Part shown: positions 33,531 through 41,199 of the stretch, piece by piece
Position numbering within the stretch: the stretch's first letter is position 1
How the letters are laid out: each line of letters opens with the position of its first letter
Assembly: GCA_016787415.1 (NCBI GenBank)
Contig: JAEUUT010000143.1
Coordinates: forward strand, 28,219 to 92,218
Origin: Saprospiraceae bacterium
GTDB lineage: Bacteria > Bacteroidota > Bacteroidia > Chitinophagales > Saprospiraceae
DNA length: 64,000 nt
Direction: 5' to 3'
Made by a program: the position numbers and the translations under genes
The notes under the pieces: model-generated
Database searches by the model: none
Told to the model about the DNA's origin: nothing
Seen by the model: the letters and a program-made list of their open reading frames with translations, nothing else

Positions 33531-36203
33531 ATGGAACTTTCGACCCGCTATTCGCCTGCCGATACTGAAGACCGCTGGTATGCCCACTGGGAACGCCGAG
33601 GATATTTCCGCTCCACTCCCGATGACAGGGAACCATTTACTATCGTCATCCCACCGCCTAATGTGACGGGCGTGCTCCACATGGGGCACATGCTGAACAA
33701 TACCATACAGGACATTTTGGTGCGCAAAGCGCGTATGGATGGCAAAAACGCTTGCTGGGTGCCTGGCACCGACCATGCCAGTATTGCGACGGAAGCCAAA
33801 GTAGTGCGTTGGCTGCGAGAAGAAAAAAAACTGCGCAAGGCCGATATTACCCGTGAGCAGTTCATGGAATATGCCTACCAGTGGAAAGACAAGTATGGTG
33901 GCATCATTTTGAATCAGTTGCGCCGACTCGGCGCTTCTTGCGACTGGGAACGCACCGCCTTTACCATGGATCCGCAATACTACGCGGACTGCATCCAGAT
34001 GTTTGTGGATCTGTACCAGAAAGGAAAACTGTATCGTGGACAACGTATGGTCAACTGGGACCCAGAGGCCAAAACCGTTTTGTCGAACGAAGAGGTACTG
34101 TACTTCGAAGAACAATCGCATTTCTACCATATACATTATAAGAAAGAAGACGGGTCTGATGGCGTAGTCATTGCTACCCAACGCCCTGAAACCATTTTTG
34201 CCGATGTGGCCGTGGCGGTTCACCCGAAAGATGCTCGCTATGCACACCTTGTCGGGCAAAAAGTAATGGTCCCCCTAATAGGTCGTGCCGTTCCTGTTAT
34301 CGCCGACGAGTATGTAGACATCGAACTGGGTACAGGCGCCCTGAAAATTACCCCGGCGCATGACCCGAACGACTATGAAATCGGCCAGCGCCACCAACTC
34401 GATATCATCGACATTATCACGGATGATGGCCGAATCAGCGATCAATGTACTTTTACCCCGCTCGTAGGCCTCGATCGCTTCGAAGCCCGCAAGCAAATGG
34501 AAGCATTGCTGGAAGAGAGCGGAAATCTTGTAAAAATCGAGGATTATCAGACTAAAATCGGTCGCTCTGAGCGCACCAACGCCGTCGTAGAACCGAAACT
34601 TTCCTTGCAGTGGTTTGTAAAAATGGAAGACCTCGGTGCTCCGGCACTTCGGGCTGTCATTGAAGAAGAGATTAAATTTTACCCTCCCAATTTCCAGAAT
34701 CTTTACCGCAACTGGATGGAAAACCTCCGCGACTGGTGTATTTCCCGACAATTGTGGTGGGGACAGCGCATTCCGGCCTGGTACCTAAAATCAGAGGGTT
34801 TAAGCCAGGAAACACACGTTTTTGTGGCAAAATCTGCCGAAGAAGCGCTAGAAATCGCCCGACAAAAGACCGGCAATGCACAACTCAGTATGGATGACCT
34901 CCGCCAGGACGAAGACGTTCTGGATACCTGGGCGTCGTCGTGGCTCTGGCCCATCAGCGTATTCAACGGCTTTAGCAATCCGGAAGGTGAAATCAACTAC
35001 TACTACCCCACCAGCGTTCTGGTGACAGGGTGGGACATTATCTTTTTCTGGGTGGCACGTATGATCATGGCCGGATACGAATACAAAGGCGCCCGGCCTT
35101 TCGAGTCTGTATATTTTACAGGTATGGTGCGCGATAAACTTCGGCGCAAAATGTCCAAATCGCTGGGGAACTCTCCGGATGCCCTAAAGTTGCTGGATGA
35201 TTTCGGGGCCGACGGCGTGCGCTACGGCCTGATGTCGAGTGCTGCTGCCGGTGGCGATATTCTGTTTGATGAGAAACTATGTGAAAACGGCCGCAATTTT
35301 TGCAACAAACTCTGGAATGCCTTGCGCCTTGTAAAAGGCTGGCAAGTAACTGAAACACCTGAAAATGAAGAGGTTAAACGCAAAAATGAACTTGCTATTC
35401 TCTGGCTTCGGGAAAAATTCAACCAGGTTATTGCCGAAGGCGCCAATGATTTTAAACAGTTCCGTCTGAGCGAAGCGCTACTCGGCCTATACAGTTTTAT
35501 CTGGGATGATTTCTGTTCCTGGTACCTCGAAATGATCAAACCGGGATATGAGCAGCCGATCGACCAGGCTACTTATGACGCGACGCTCGACCTTTTCTCC
35601 GACTTGATGGTGGCATTGCATCCATTTATGCCATTTATCACGGAGGAAATCTGGCATCAATTGCGCGATCGTGCTGAAGGCAATGACTGCTGCACGCAGC
35701 CCTACCCTGCTATTTCAAGTGCAAATGCTACCTTGATCGGGCAAGTAGAAACAGCCAAGGATGTCATTGCCAAAATCCGCGACCTGCGCAACCAAAACCA
35801 GATCAAACCGCGTGAGCCATTAACCGTAACGGTTCAAAACAGCCCGGCTGTTGCCGAATTGTTTAGTGTGAGCGGTCTGCGGGAAATGATCGAAAAACTC
35901 GCCAGCCTCAGTGAGTTGAATATTTCGGACACGGAGCCAGCCAATGCCAAATCGTTTATTTCCGGTACCGACAAATACTACGTTGTGCTGAACCAGGAAA
36001 TTGACGTGGCGGCCGAAATTCAAAAACTCACTACCGAACTTACCTACCAGCAGGGTTTCGCTCAATCCGTCCAAAACAAACTCTCCAATGAACGTTTTGT
36101 AAATGGTGCACCTCCACAAGTCATTGAAAATGAACGAAAAAAACTATCCGATGCACAGACAAGGATAGCAATATTGGAGGAAAGTCTGGCGAGACTGAAA
36201 TAG
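33531..36203 (+). CDS. valS: Valyl-tRNA synthetase
   Basis: 890 residues, typical of the shorter bacterial ValRS type. It charges tRNA-Val with valine and edits threonine. Class Ia motifs: PPPNVTGVLHMGHMLNN (HIGH-type) near residue 40 and KMSKSLGN near residue 540. The CP1 editing domain lies between them (ATQRPETIFADVAVAV, ITPAHDPNDYEIG). An anticodon-binding helical domain and a C-terminal coiled-coil arm (EIQKLTTELTYQQGFAQSV) complete it. The stop codon TAG lies at the edge of the palindrome that follows. Confidence 0.98.
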   Translation: MELSTRYSPADTEDRWYAHWERRGYFRSTPDDREPFTIVIPPPNVTGVLHMGHMLNNTIQDILVRKARMDGKNACWVPGTDHASIATEAKVVRWLREEKKLRKADITREQFMEYAYQWKDKYGGIILNQLRRLGASCDWERTAFTMDPQYYADCIQMFVDLYQKGKLYRGQRMVNWDPEAKTVLSNEEVLYFEEQSHFYHIHYKKEDGSDGVVIATQRPETIFADVAVAVHPKDARYAHLVGQKVMVPLIGRAVPVIADEYVDIELGTGALKITPAHDPNDYEIGQRHQLDIIDIITDDGRISDQCTFTPLVGLDRFEARKQMEALLEESGNLVKIEDYQTKIGRSERTNAVVEPKLSLQWFVKMEDLGAPALRAVIEEEIKFYPPNFQNLYRNWMENLRDWCISRQLWWGQRIPAWYLKSEGLSQETHVFVAKSAEEALEIARQKTGNAQLSMDDLRQDEDVLDTWASSWLWPISVFNGFSNPEGEINYYYPTSVLVTGWDIIFFWVARMIMAGYEYKGARPFESVYFTGMVRDKLRRKMSKSLGNSPDALKLLDDFGADGVRYGLMSSAAAGGDILFDEKLCENGRNFCNKLWNALRLVKGWQVTETPENEEVKRKNELAILWLREKFNQVIAEGANDFKQFRLSEALLGLYSFIWDDFCSWYLEMIKPGYEQPIDQATYDATLDLFSDLMVALHPFMPFITEEIWHQLRDRAEGNDCCTQPYPAISSANATLIGQVETAKDVIAKIRDLRNQNQIKPREPLTVTVQNSPAVAELFSVSGLREMIEKLASLSELNISDTEPANAKSFISGTDKYYVVLNQEIDVAAEIQKLTTELTYQQGFAQSVQNKLSNERFVNGAPPQVIENERKKLSDAQTRIAILEESLARLK

Positions 36204-36344
36204 TTATCAGTTATCGGTTATTAGTTATCAGGGGGGGTAAGGGACCATTTGTACACATTTTTAGCCATACAGAAAGGAATGCCAATCATGTGTACAAATG
36301 GTCCCTTACCCCCCCTGATAACTAATAACCGATAACTGATAACT
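36202..36344. repeat. Perfect 57-bp palindrome (family copy 2)
   Basis: Arms 36202-36258 and 36288-36344 are perfectly complementary over 57 bp. Each arm has GTTATC-type phrases outside, a run of seven G (or C), then TAAGGGACCATTTGTACACA inside. The 29-nt loop reads TTTTAGCCATACAGAAAGGA then ATGCCAATC, almost the same as copy 1 at 19105. The element begins inside the valS stop codon and ends 40 bases before the pirin gene. Confidence 0.95.
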
Positions 36345-36384
36345 ATTTTCGCTTTTCAATGTTTAGTGTTGAAACATTTAAAAA

Positions 36385-37152
36385 ATGGCAATCACACTCA
36401 TTCCAAAAGATAAACAGGGCTATGGAGCGTTTAATGGCGGCGAAATAGTAGAGAACAAACCCATTGGCTTTCCCAGCGATCACTCTCCCCTTCGCCCTTA
36501 TTCCAACCTGTTTTACTGGGCACATGCCCGGGCGGTAGTAGACAGCACGATCGGGCTGCACCCTCATCAGGGATTCGAAATTTGCTCCTTTGTACTAAAA
36601 GGTAACATCAAGCATTTCGATACCAAAATGAATGAATGGCGACCATTGGAAGCCGGAGATGTACAAATCATCCGTGCAGGCAATGGAATCAGCCACTCCG
36701 AATTCATGAGCAAGGATGCTGAAATATTCCAAATCTGGTTCGATCCGAATCTGACCAAAACCATGAACCAGCCTGCTACCTACGATGACTACCGGGCAGG
36801 CGACTTCCCAGTTGTCACAACGGAAGGCAAAAAGATAACCCATCTGGCAGGTGCAGGCAGCCCCTTCAAAATGGACACCCCGGGTGTGGAAATAGAGGTG
36901 ATTGAACTGAATAACGGGCAACATTCTATCTCTGCAAGCCCGGAAAAGATTTACTCTATTTACCTGCTGGAAGGTGAAGCAAATGTGAATGACGCTCAGG
37001 CAAAAATTTCGGATTTTGTACTCGTAAACGATGAACAATCTCTTGAAATTCAATCAAATACCAGTGCCAAATTGTTCATCATTTCCTCCCCTAAACATCC
37101 GGGCTATCGGACGTATGCGGAGTTAATGAAGGCGCGTATCGGGCAGCATTAA
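36385..37152 (+). CDS. Pirin-family protein
   Basis: 255 residues. The cupin-type N-terminal domain has the pirin signature LHPHQGFEICSFVLKGNIKH and GDVQIIRAGNGISHSE, which supply metal-binding histidines and a glutamate; a second cupin-like domain follows (about 150-240). Pirins bind iron and some are quercetin 2,3-dioxygenases or redox-sensitive regulators. Which applies here cannot be decided. No signal peptide, so cytoplasmic. Confidence 0.9.
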   Translation: MAITLIPKDKQGYGAFNGGEIVENKPIGFPSDHSPLRPYSNLFYWAHARAVVDSTIGLHPHQGFEICSFVLKGNIKHFDTKMNEWRPLEAGDVQIIRAGNGISHSEFMSKDAEIFQIWFDPNLTKTMNQPATYDDYRAGDFPVVTTEGKKITHLAGAGSPFKMDTPGVEIEVIELNNGQHSISASPEKIYSIYLLEGEANVNDAQAKISDFVLVNDEQSLEIQSNTSAKLFIISSPKHPGYRTYAELMKARIGQH

Positions 37153-37292
37153 GATTTGGAGTAACGGTCAACCAAGAAGCAGTTTGAGTTAGTCTTGAAG
37201 AGGTCAAAAGCATCTTTTTTACCTCCCACAGATTAACTCAAACAGCCTCAAAAAAAAATCCGCATGGCTCCTTTTTCATCGCGGATGCCCCC

Positions 37293-37300
37293 TACTTTTG
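37293..37300 (+). promoter_or_regulatory. -7 box (TACTTTTG) 6 bases before a start codon
   Basis: TACTTTTG ends at 37300 and the ATG of the next gene is at 37307, predicting a leaderless or nearly leaderless transcript. No clear TTG at -33. Confidence 0.5.
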
Positions 37301-37306
37301 TGCGCT

Positions 37307-37876
37307 ATGGTTACCGATTCCGTTGCTCTAATCCTTTGTGCCGCCTTTGCCTGTTGCCTCTCTTCCGTGAGTTCCCAGGATTGGGGAAATAGCATTTCCT
37401 GCACATTCAAAAATCGAGATTTGATTCTCGCCTATCCAATGCAGCCCTCTGCTGAAGCATACCGCCTGCGTGGTAAACAGGCCGTGTTGAAAATGGATAC
37501 CCTGAGCAATTGGTACGATTCAGTAAAAAACTATGTAGAAATAGTCCGACAGGATCACCCTACCCTACCTACACTCGGCATTGCTATCGGGTTCGAATTC
37601 GATGAAAAAAACGGCGATTATCCTTATACCCCTTCCTATGCCGTACTTCAATTAAAGGATTTTGGCTGGGGCGGTGTGGAATTTAGTAAGCGCGATACGC
37701 TCAATTACACCGGCATTTCAAATGAAGTAAGCGACGACCTGCAAATTGAAATTGAAGACTATCGAAACGATACCATTTTCGGGCATTTTTCAGGCCTTTT
37801 GCTCAGCGGCGCTGGGCCCATGGGAAGTATTGAAAACGGACGTTTTGCGGTAAAGGTGTACAGGATACAGAGGTGA
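37307..37876 (+). CDS. Exported hypothetical protein
   Basis: 189 residues from ATG 37307. The signal peptide VALILCAAFACCLSSVSSQ is likely cleaved near residue 22. The mature part is about 165 residues, mixed beta-rich (SYAVLQLKDFGWGGVEFSKR, DLQIEIEDYRNDTIFGHFSG), without a family I recognise. The TGA stop (37874-37876) lies inside the first heptamer of the array that follows. Confidence 0.65.
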   Translation: MVTDSVALILCAAFACCLSSVSSQDWGNSISCTFKNRDLILAYPMQPSAEAYRLRGKQAVLKMDTLSNWYDSVKNYVEIVRQDHPTLPTLGIAIGFEFDEKNGDYPYTPSYAVLQLKDFGWGGVEFSKRDTLNYTGISNEVSDDLQIEIEDYRNDTIFGHFSGLLLSGAGPMGSIENGRFAVKVYRIQR

Positions 37877-37919
37877 GAGGTGAGAAGTGAGAGGTGAGAA
37901 GCGAGAGGTGAGAAGTGAG
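37871..37919. repeat. Seven-copy heptamer array (AGGTGAG)
   Basis: Seven consecutive heptamers, AGGTGAG four times alternating with AAGTGAG/AAGCGAG. The array fills the gap between two convergent genes and supplies the stop codon of the left one. The same heptamer in reverse orientation appears at 39941-39961. Confidence 0.9.
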
Positions 37920-37924
37920 AATGG

Positions 37925-38920
37925 TTATTCCACCATGAGGTTGCAGCCACGCATTTCTGCCACATCGAGGCGGCCTAGCACTTCAAAATGACCATCTTCA
38001 TACACCCTCCCTACATCTTCTGTCTGTATAAAACTACAGGTGTCCAGGTTGGCGAGGTCGATAACATTCAGCACACCTGTTTTCCCGGGCTTTGTGAAGC
38101 AAAAAGGGTCGTTGATCTCGGTAGCCATGACACGCATGGTATCCATTGGCGCAAAAACTTCTCCTTCCATGGCATATGCCTGAGAAAGCAACTCTGTCAT
38201 ACCATATTCAGAATGAATGTGTTGCACATGAAAAGCCCTTCGTAACACCTGATGAAGTTCGCTTCTGGTGAGTTCTTTCCGCCGGCCTTTCATGCCCCCT
38301 GTTTCCATAATGGTAGTACCTGACAAGTCCATCGGAAACTGCTCAGCAAAATCCAGCAGTCCAAAACTCACACCCAGCAACAAGGTTTTATACCCATGCA
38401 GCCGACACCTTACCAGTGTATGGCTGAGTTGTTGCAAGTCGTTCAGAAAAAAGCCGCTTTCAGGGTATTTGGATAAGCGGATAAAATAATCGGCCATGGC
38501 CACCAGCGAAGATCCGGAACGTTCCAGATACGATGGAAGCAGTGCCAGCACGCACCAGTCTGAAGGGTCACCATAAAACTGTTCAAACCCACGCTTCGTA
38601 TTTTGCAGGTACCAATCGGCGGAACGCACCAAGTGCTGCGAAGGCGTTTGGCCAGTGGTACTGCTGCTCAGAAAAACAGTTTCCGGCGTCCACTCGCCAC
38701 TTTGGATTTCCTGTTGTTTAAAAAACTGGATGGGTAAAAAAGGAATATCGGACAGCCGATCAATAGATTCAGGGGTGCGTCCCAGCAGTTTCAGGTACTT
38801 TGCATAAAACGGATTTGCATGCGCCTGGTACCGAAAAACGGACAATGCGGTCGTTTCAAACTGCGCTGGCGACAAATCTGCCAGCAGTGGCAATAATTCT
38901 GATCGTTCGGGTGTTTGCAT
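37925..38920 (-). CDS. LuxE-like acyl-protein synthetase
   Basis: 331 residues from ATG 38920 (MQTPERSELLPLL). LuxE-type enzymes belong to the adenylate-forming superfamily and activate a carboxylic acid with ATP. Seen: FLSSSTTGQTPSQH (P-loop-like Ser/Thr/Gly motif near residue 95), MAGGMKGRRKE-like METGGMKGRRKEL, HSEYGMTELLSQAY (adenylate-binding) and QTEDVGRV. No luxC or luxD is nearby, so bioluminescence is not implied; in Bacteroidota such genes probably serve envelope or secondary metabolism. Substrate unknown. Confidence 0.8.
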   Translation of the reverse strand: MQTPERSELLPLLADLSPAQFETTALSVFRYQAHANPFYAKYLKLLGRTPESIDRLSDIPFLPIQFFKQQEIQSGEWTPETVFLSSSTTGQTPSQHLVRSADWYLQNTKRGFEQFYGDPSDWCVLALLPSYLERSGSSLVAMADYFIRLSKYPESGFFLNDLQQLSHTLVRCRLHGYKTLLLGVSFGLLDFAEQFPMDLSGTTIMETGGMKGRRKELTRSELHQVLRRAFHVQHIHSEYGMTELLSQAYAMEGEVFAPMDTMRVMATEINDPFCFTKPGKTGVLNVIDLANLDTCSFIQTEDVGRVYEDGHFEVLGRLDVAEMRGCNLMVE

Positions 38921-38973
38921 TCTCACAAAAAAAGCCAATTTTTGGCACAAAATACGGCATAAATCATTTCGCT

Positions 38974-39492
38974 ATGAAGAACGGTGTCCTCACAATACTT
39001 TGCCTGGCTGTTTTAGCCGGTCTGACGGCTCAATTTTGCGTAAAACCGCCTGATTACCCGCTCGAGCCGGTCATTACATTTAAAAGTGTCTCTACCAGTG
39101 TCATGCGGCAAAAAGCCATTCCTGCCTCTGATCCCGACAGTGTTACGGTTACTTTCGCTTACACAGATGGCGACGGCGACCTGGGCTACCCGGATGACGA
39201 CCCAACTACAAGCGTTTTCTTTCGCGATGAACGCGATCAGTTTGCCAGCGAACGAAAACTTCCTTTTGTAGACCCGCAAGGTGCTGGAAATGGTATTTCC
39301 GGTGAAATTTCTGTCGTTTTGCCTACCACCTGCTGCATTCACGTCGACCCGGTAGAAGGCACCAAAACCGCCTGCGAACTGGTTCCGATTAATACAGATA
39401 CACTTCGATATGTTATTACGATTCGCGACAGAGCGGGGCACATGAGCAACGAAATTCGAACCAGCCCGATTTTGTTGATCTGCAAGCAATAA
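38974..39492 (+). CDS. Putative envelope lipoprotein
   Basis: 172 residues from ATG 38974. The N-terminal hydrophobic segment VLTILCLAVLAGLTAQFC ends at Cys22, a weak lipobox. The mature part is an Ig-like beta domain with acidic turn YTDGDGDLGYPDDDPTT, which may bind calcium, and RYVITIRDRAGHMSNEI. This DGDGDLG-type sequence is frequent in Bacteroidota lipoproteins of unknown function. It is divergent from the LuxE-like gene, with 53 bases between the starts. Confidence 0.7.
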   Translation: MKNGVLTILCLAVLAGLTAQFCVKPPDYPLEPVITFKSVSTSVMRQKAIPASDPDSVTVTFAYTDGDGDLGYPDDDPTTSVFFRDERDQFASERKLPFVDPQGAGNGISGEISVVLPTTCCIHVDPVEGTKTACELVPINTDTLRYVITIRDRAGHMSNEIRTSPILLICKQ

Positions 39493-39579
39493 AAAATTCT
39501 TGATGCTGTCTCATTTCGGAAATCTCGATGGTTATAGACTTGTATGTGATCATTCTGTAACCAAACCAACAACAACAAC

Positions 39580-39921
39580 ATGGACGAATTTGTATTGATT
39601 TTCAGACACATGGATGGCAAAGAAGTGGCCTCCCCGGAGCAAATCCAGCAGTGGATGCAAATGACGATGGACTGGATTGGAGGTATTGCTGCCCAGAACA
39701 AGTTTGTAGCGGGAGTGGGCCTTCCCTTTGACGAAGCCAAAGTGGTTCACTCCAACAAAATGGTGACCAACGGCGCCTTTGGAGACATCAAGGAAACCAT
39801 TGGCGGATACATTATTGTAAGGGCCGAGTCGGTGGAAGAAGCGGTCGAATTTGCAAAAGGAAGCCCCGTTTTACTGGGTGAAGGCAATACCGTAGAAGTC
39901 AGAAAAGTAGCGCATAAATAA
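39580..39921 (+). CDS. YCII/DGPF-domain protein, ECF42 partner
   Basis: 113 residues. The dimeric alpha/beta YCII fold is indicated by MDEFVLIFRH, WIGGIAAQNKFVAGVGLP and GGYIIVRAESVEEAVEFAKG. Proteins of this DGPF type are the conserved genomic partners of ECF42 sigma factors, and the next gene is such a sigma factor. Whether it acts as an enzyme or as a target of the regulon is not known. Confidence 0.85.
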   Translation: MDEFVLIFRHMDGKEVASPEQIQQWMQMTMDWIGGIAAQNKFVAGVGLPFDEAKVVHSNKMVTNGAFGDIKETIGGYIIVRAESVEEAVEFAKGSPVLLGEGNTVEVRKVAHK

Positions 39922-39940
39922 TTGCTTCGCTTACCCTTCT

Positions 39941-39961
39941 CTCATTTCTCACCTCTCACCT
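39941..39961. repeat. Three heptamers (CTCACCT) at the sigma-factor start
   Basis: CTCATTT-CTCACCT-CTCACCT, the reverse complement of the AGGTGAG array at 37871. It ends 6 bases before the presumed TTG start codon of the sigma factor and occupies the place of its ribosome-binding region. Confidence 0.8.
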
Positions 39962-39967
39962 CTATTC

Positions 39968-41197
39968 TTGCTCCCTCATCTTTTTCGAAACGAGTTCAGC
40001 AAAATCACGGCTGTTTTATGCAAGCGGCTGGGGCCCAGCCATATCCAGTTGGCTGAAGATATTGCCTCCGAAACATTTTTACTTGCTTCCGAAACCTGGC
40101 CTTACAAAGGCGTACCAGAAAACCCAACTGCGTGGTTGTATGTAGTAGCCAAAAACAAATTGCACAACTACCTGACTCGCAACAAGTTGTACAACGACAA
40201 AATCAAACCTGCACTGGAATCGGAAAGGCCTGATGTTGAGATACCTGACATCGACCTTTCCGAAACTAATATTTACGACAGCCAGTTGCAAATGTTGTTT
40301 GCGGTCTGCCACCCGTCGGTGCCAGCAGAATCGCAAATAGCATTGGCACTCCGCATTTTGTGCGGTTTTGGTATCGAGGAAATTGCAAGCGCATTTCTGA
40401 GCAATAAGGCAACCATCAATAAACGCCTGCTCCGGGCAAAAGAGAAACTGCGCTTAGAAAACATTCCGATTGAAATGCCACCTGAAGCGGCTTTGCCTCA
40501 AAGACTGGAAAACGTTCTGACCACCCTCTACCTGCTTTTCAATGAAGGATATTACTCAGAAAGCCACGATACCGTACTGCGGGAGGACCTGTGCCTTGAA
40601 GCCATGCGCCTGACACAGATGCTGACGGCTTATCCAGCCACCGCCCAACCGCAGGTATATGCCTTGCTGGCCATGATGTGCTTTCATGCTTCCAGGTTTA
40701 AAGCCCGGAAAAACGACCAGGGCGAACTCATTTTATACGAAGACCAGGATGAATCTTTATGGAATCGGGAACTGATCGCACAGGGCGCATTTTTTCTGCA
40801 TAAAGCAGCAGCCGGCGAGCAGGCATCCCGCTATCACCTCGAAGCAGGTATTGCATATTGGCATACTATAAAAACAGATTCGCCTGAAAAATGGCAACAA
40901 ATCCTTCAATTGTACAATCGCTTGCTCCTGCTGGAATATTCACCCATAGCAGCGCTCAACCGGACCTTTGCACTCTCCAAAGTAAAGGGCAATGCAGCGG
41001 CCATTTCAGAGGCTGAAAAACTGCAACTCCTGGATAACCCGTACTATTTCAGTCTGCTCGGAACGCTATATGCTGAAAGCAATGCCGACACCGCAATCGG
41101 GCATTTTGAAAAGGCGTTGTCATTGGCGAAAACCAATGCGGATAGAAATATTATTTCTATGAAAATCAAGCATTTGAAGGTTTCACGAACCGGCTGA
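39968..41197 (+). CDS. ECF42-type RNA polymerase sigma factor with TPR-like extension
   Basis: 409 residues if started at TTG 39968; there is no in-frame ATG near the family's usual start, and ATT at 39944 is the only other near option. Sigma region 2 (AEDIASETFLLASETWPYKG) and region 4 (IALALRILCGFGIEEIASAF, then NKATINKRLLRAKEKL) are followed by a long C-terminal domain (DUF6596 plus TPR-like helices: YLLFNEGYYSESHD, AYPATAQPQVYALLAMM). This extension replaces an anti-sigma factor in ECF42 proteins. With the YCII gene upstream the assignment is firm; the signal sensed is not known. Confidence 0.9.
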   Translation: MLPHLFRNEFSKITAVLCKRLGPSHIQLAEDIASETFLLASETWPYKGVPENPTAWLYVVAKNKLHNYLTRNKLYNDKIKPALESERPDVEIPDIDLSETNIYDSQLQMLFAVCHPSVPAESQIALALRILCGFGIEEIASAFLSNKATINKRLLRAKEKLRLENIPIEMPPEAALPQRLENVLTTLYLLFNEGYYSESHDTVLREDLCLEAMRLTQMLTAYPATAQPQVYALLAMMCFHASRFKARKNDQGELILYEDQDESLWNRELIAQGAFFLHKAAAGEQASRYHLEAGIAYWHTIKTDSPEKWQQILQLYNRLLLLEYSPIAALNRTFALSKVKGNAAAISEAEKLQLLDNPYYFSLLGTLYAESNADTAIGHFEKALSLAKTNADRNIISMKIKHLKVSRTG

Positions 41198-41199
41198 AT

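Noticed and set aside
37925..39961. Transposon bounded by the inverted AGGTGAG/CTCACCT arrays
   Set aside because: The enclosed genes contain no transposase or recombinase, and similar heptamer arrays occur singly elsewhere; kept only as an observation on array orientation.
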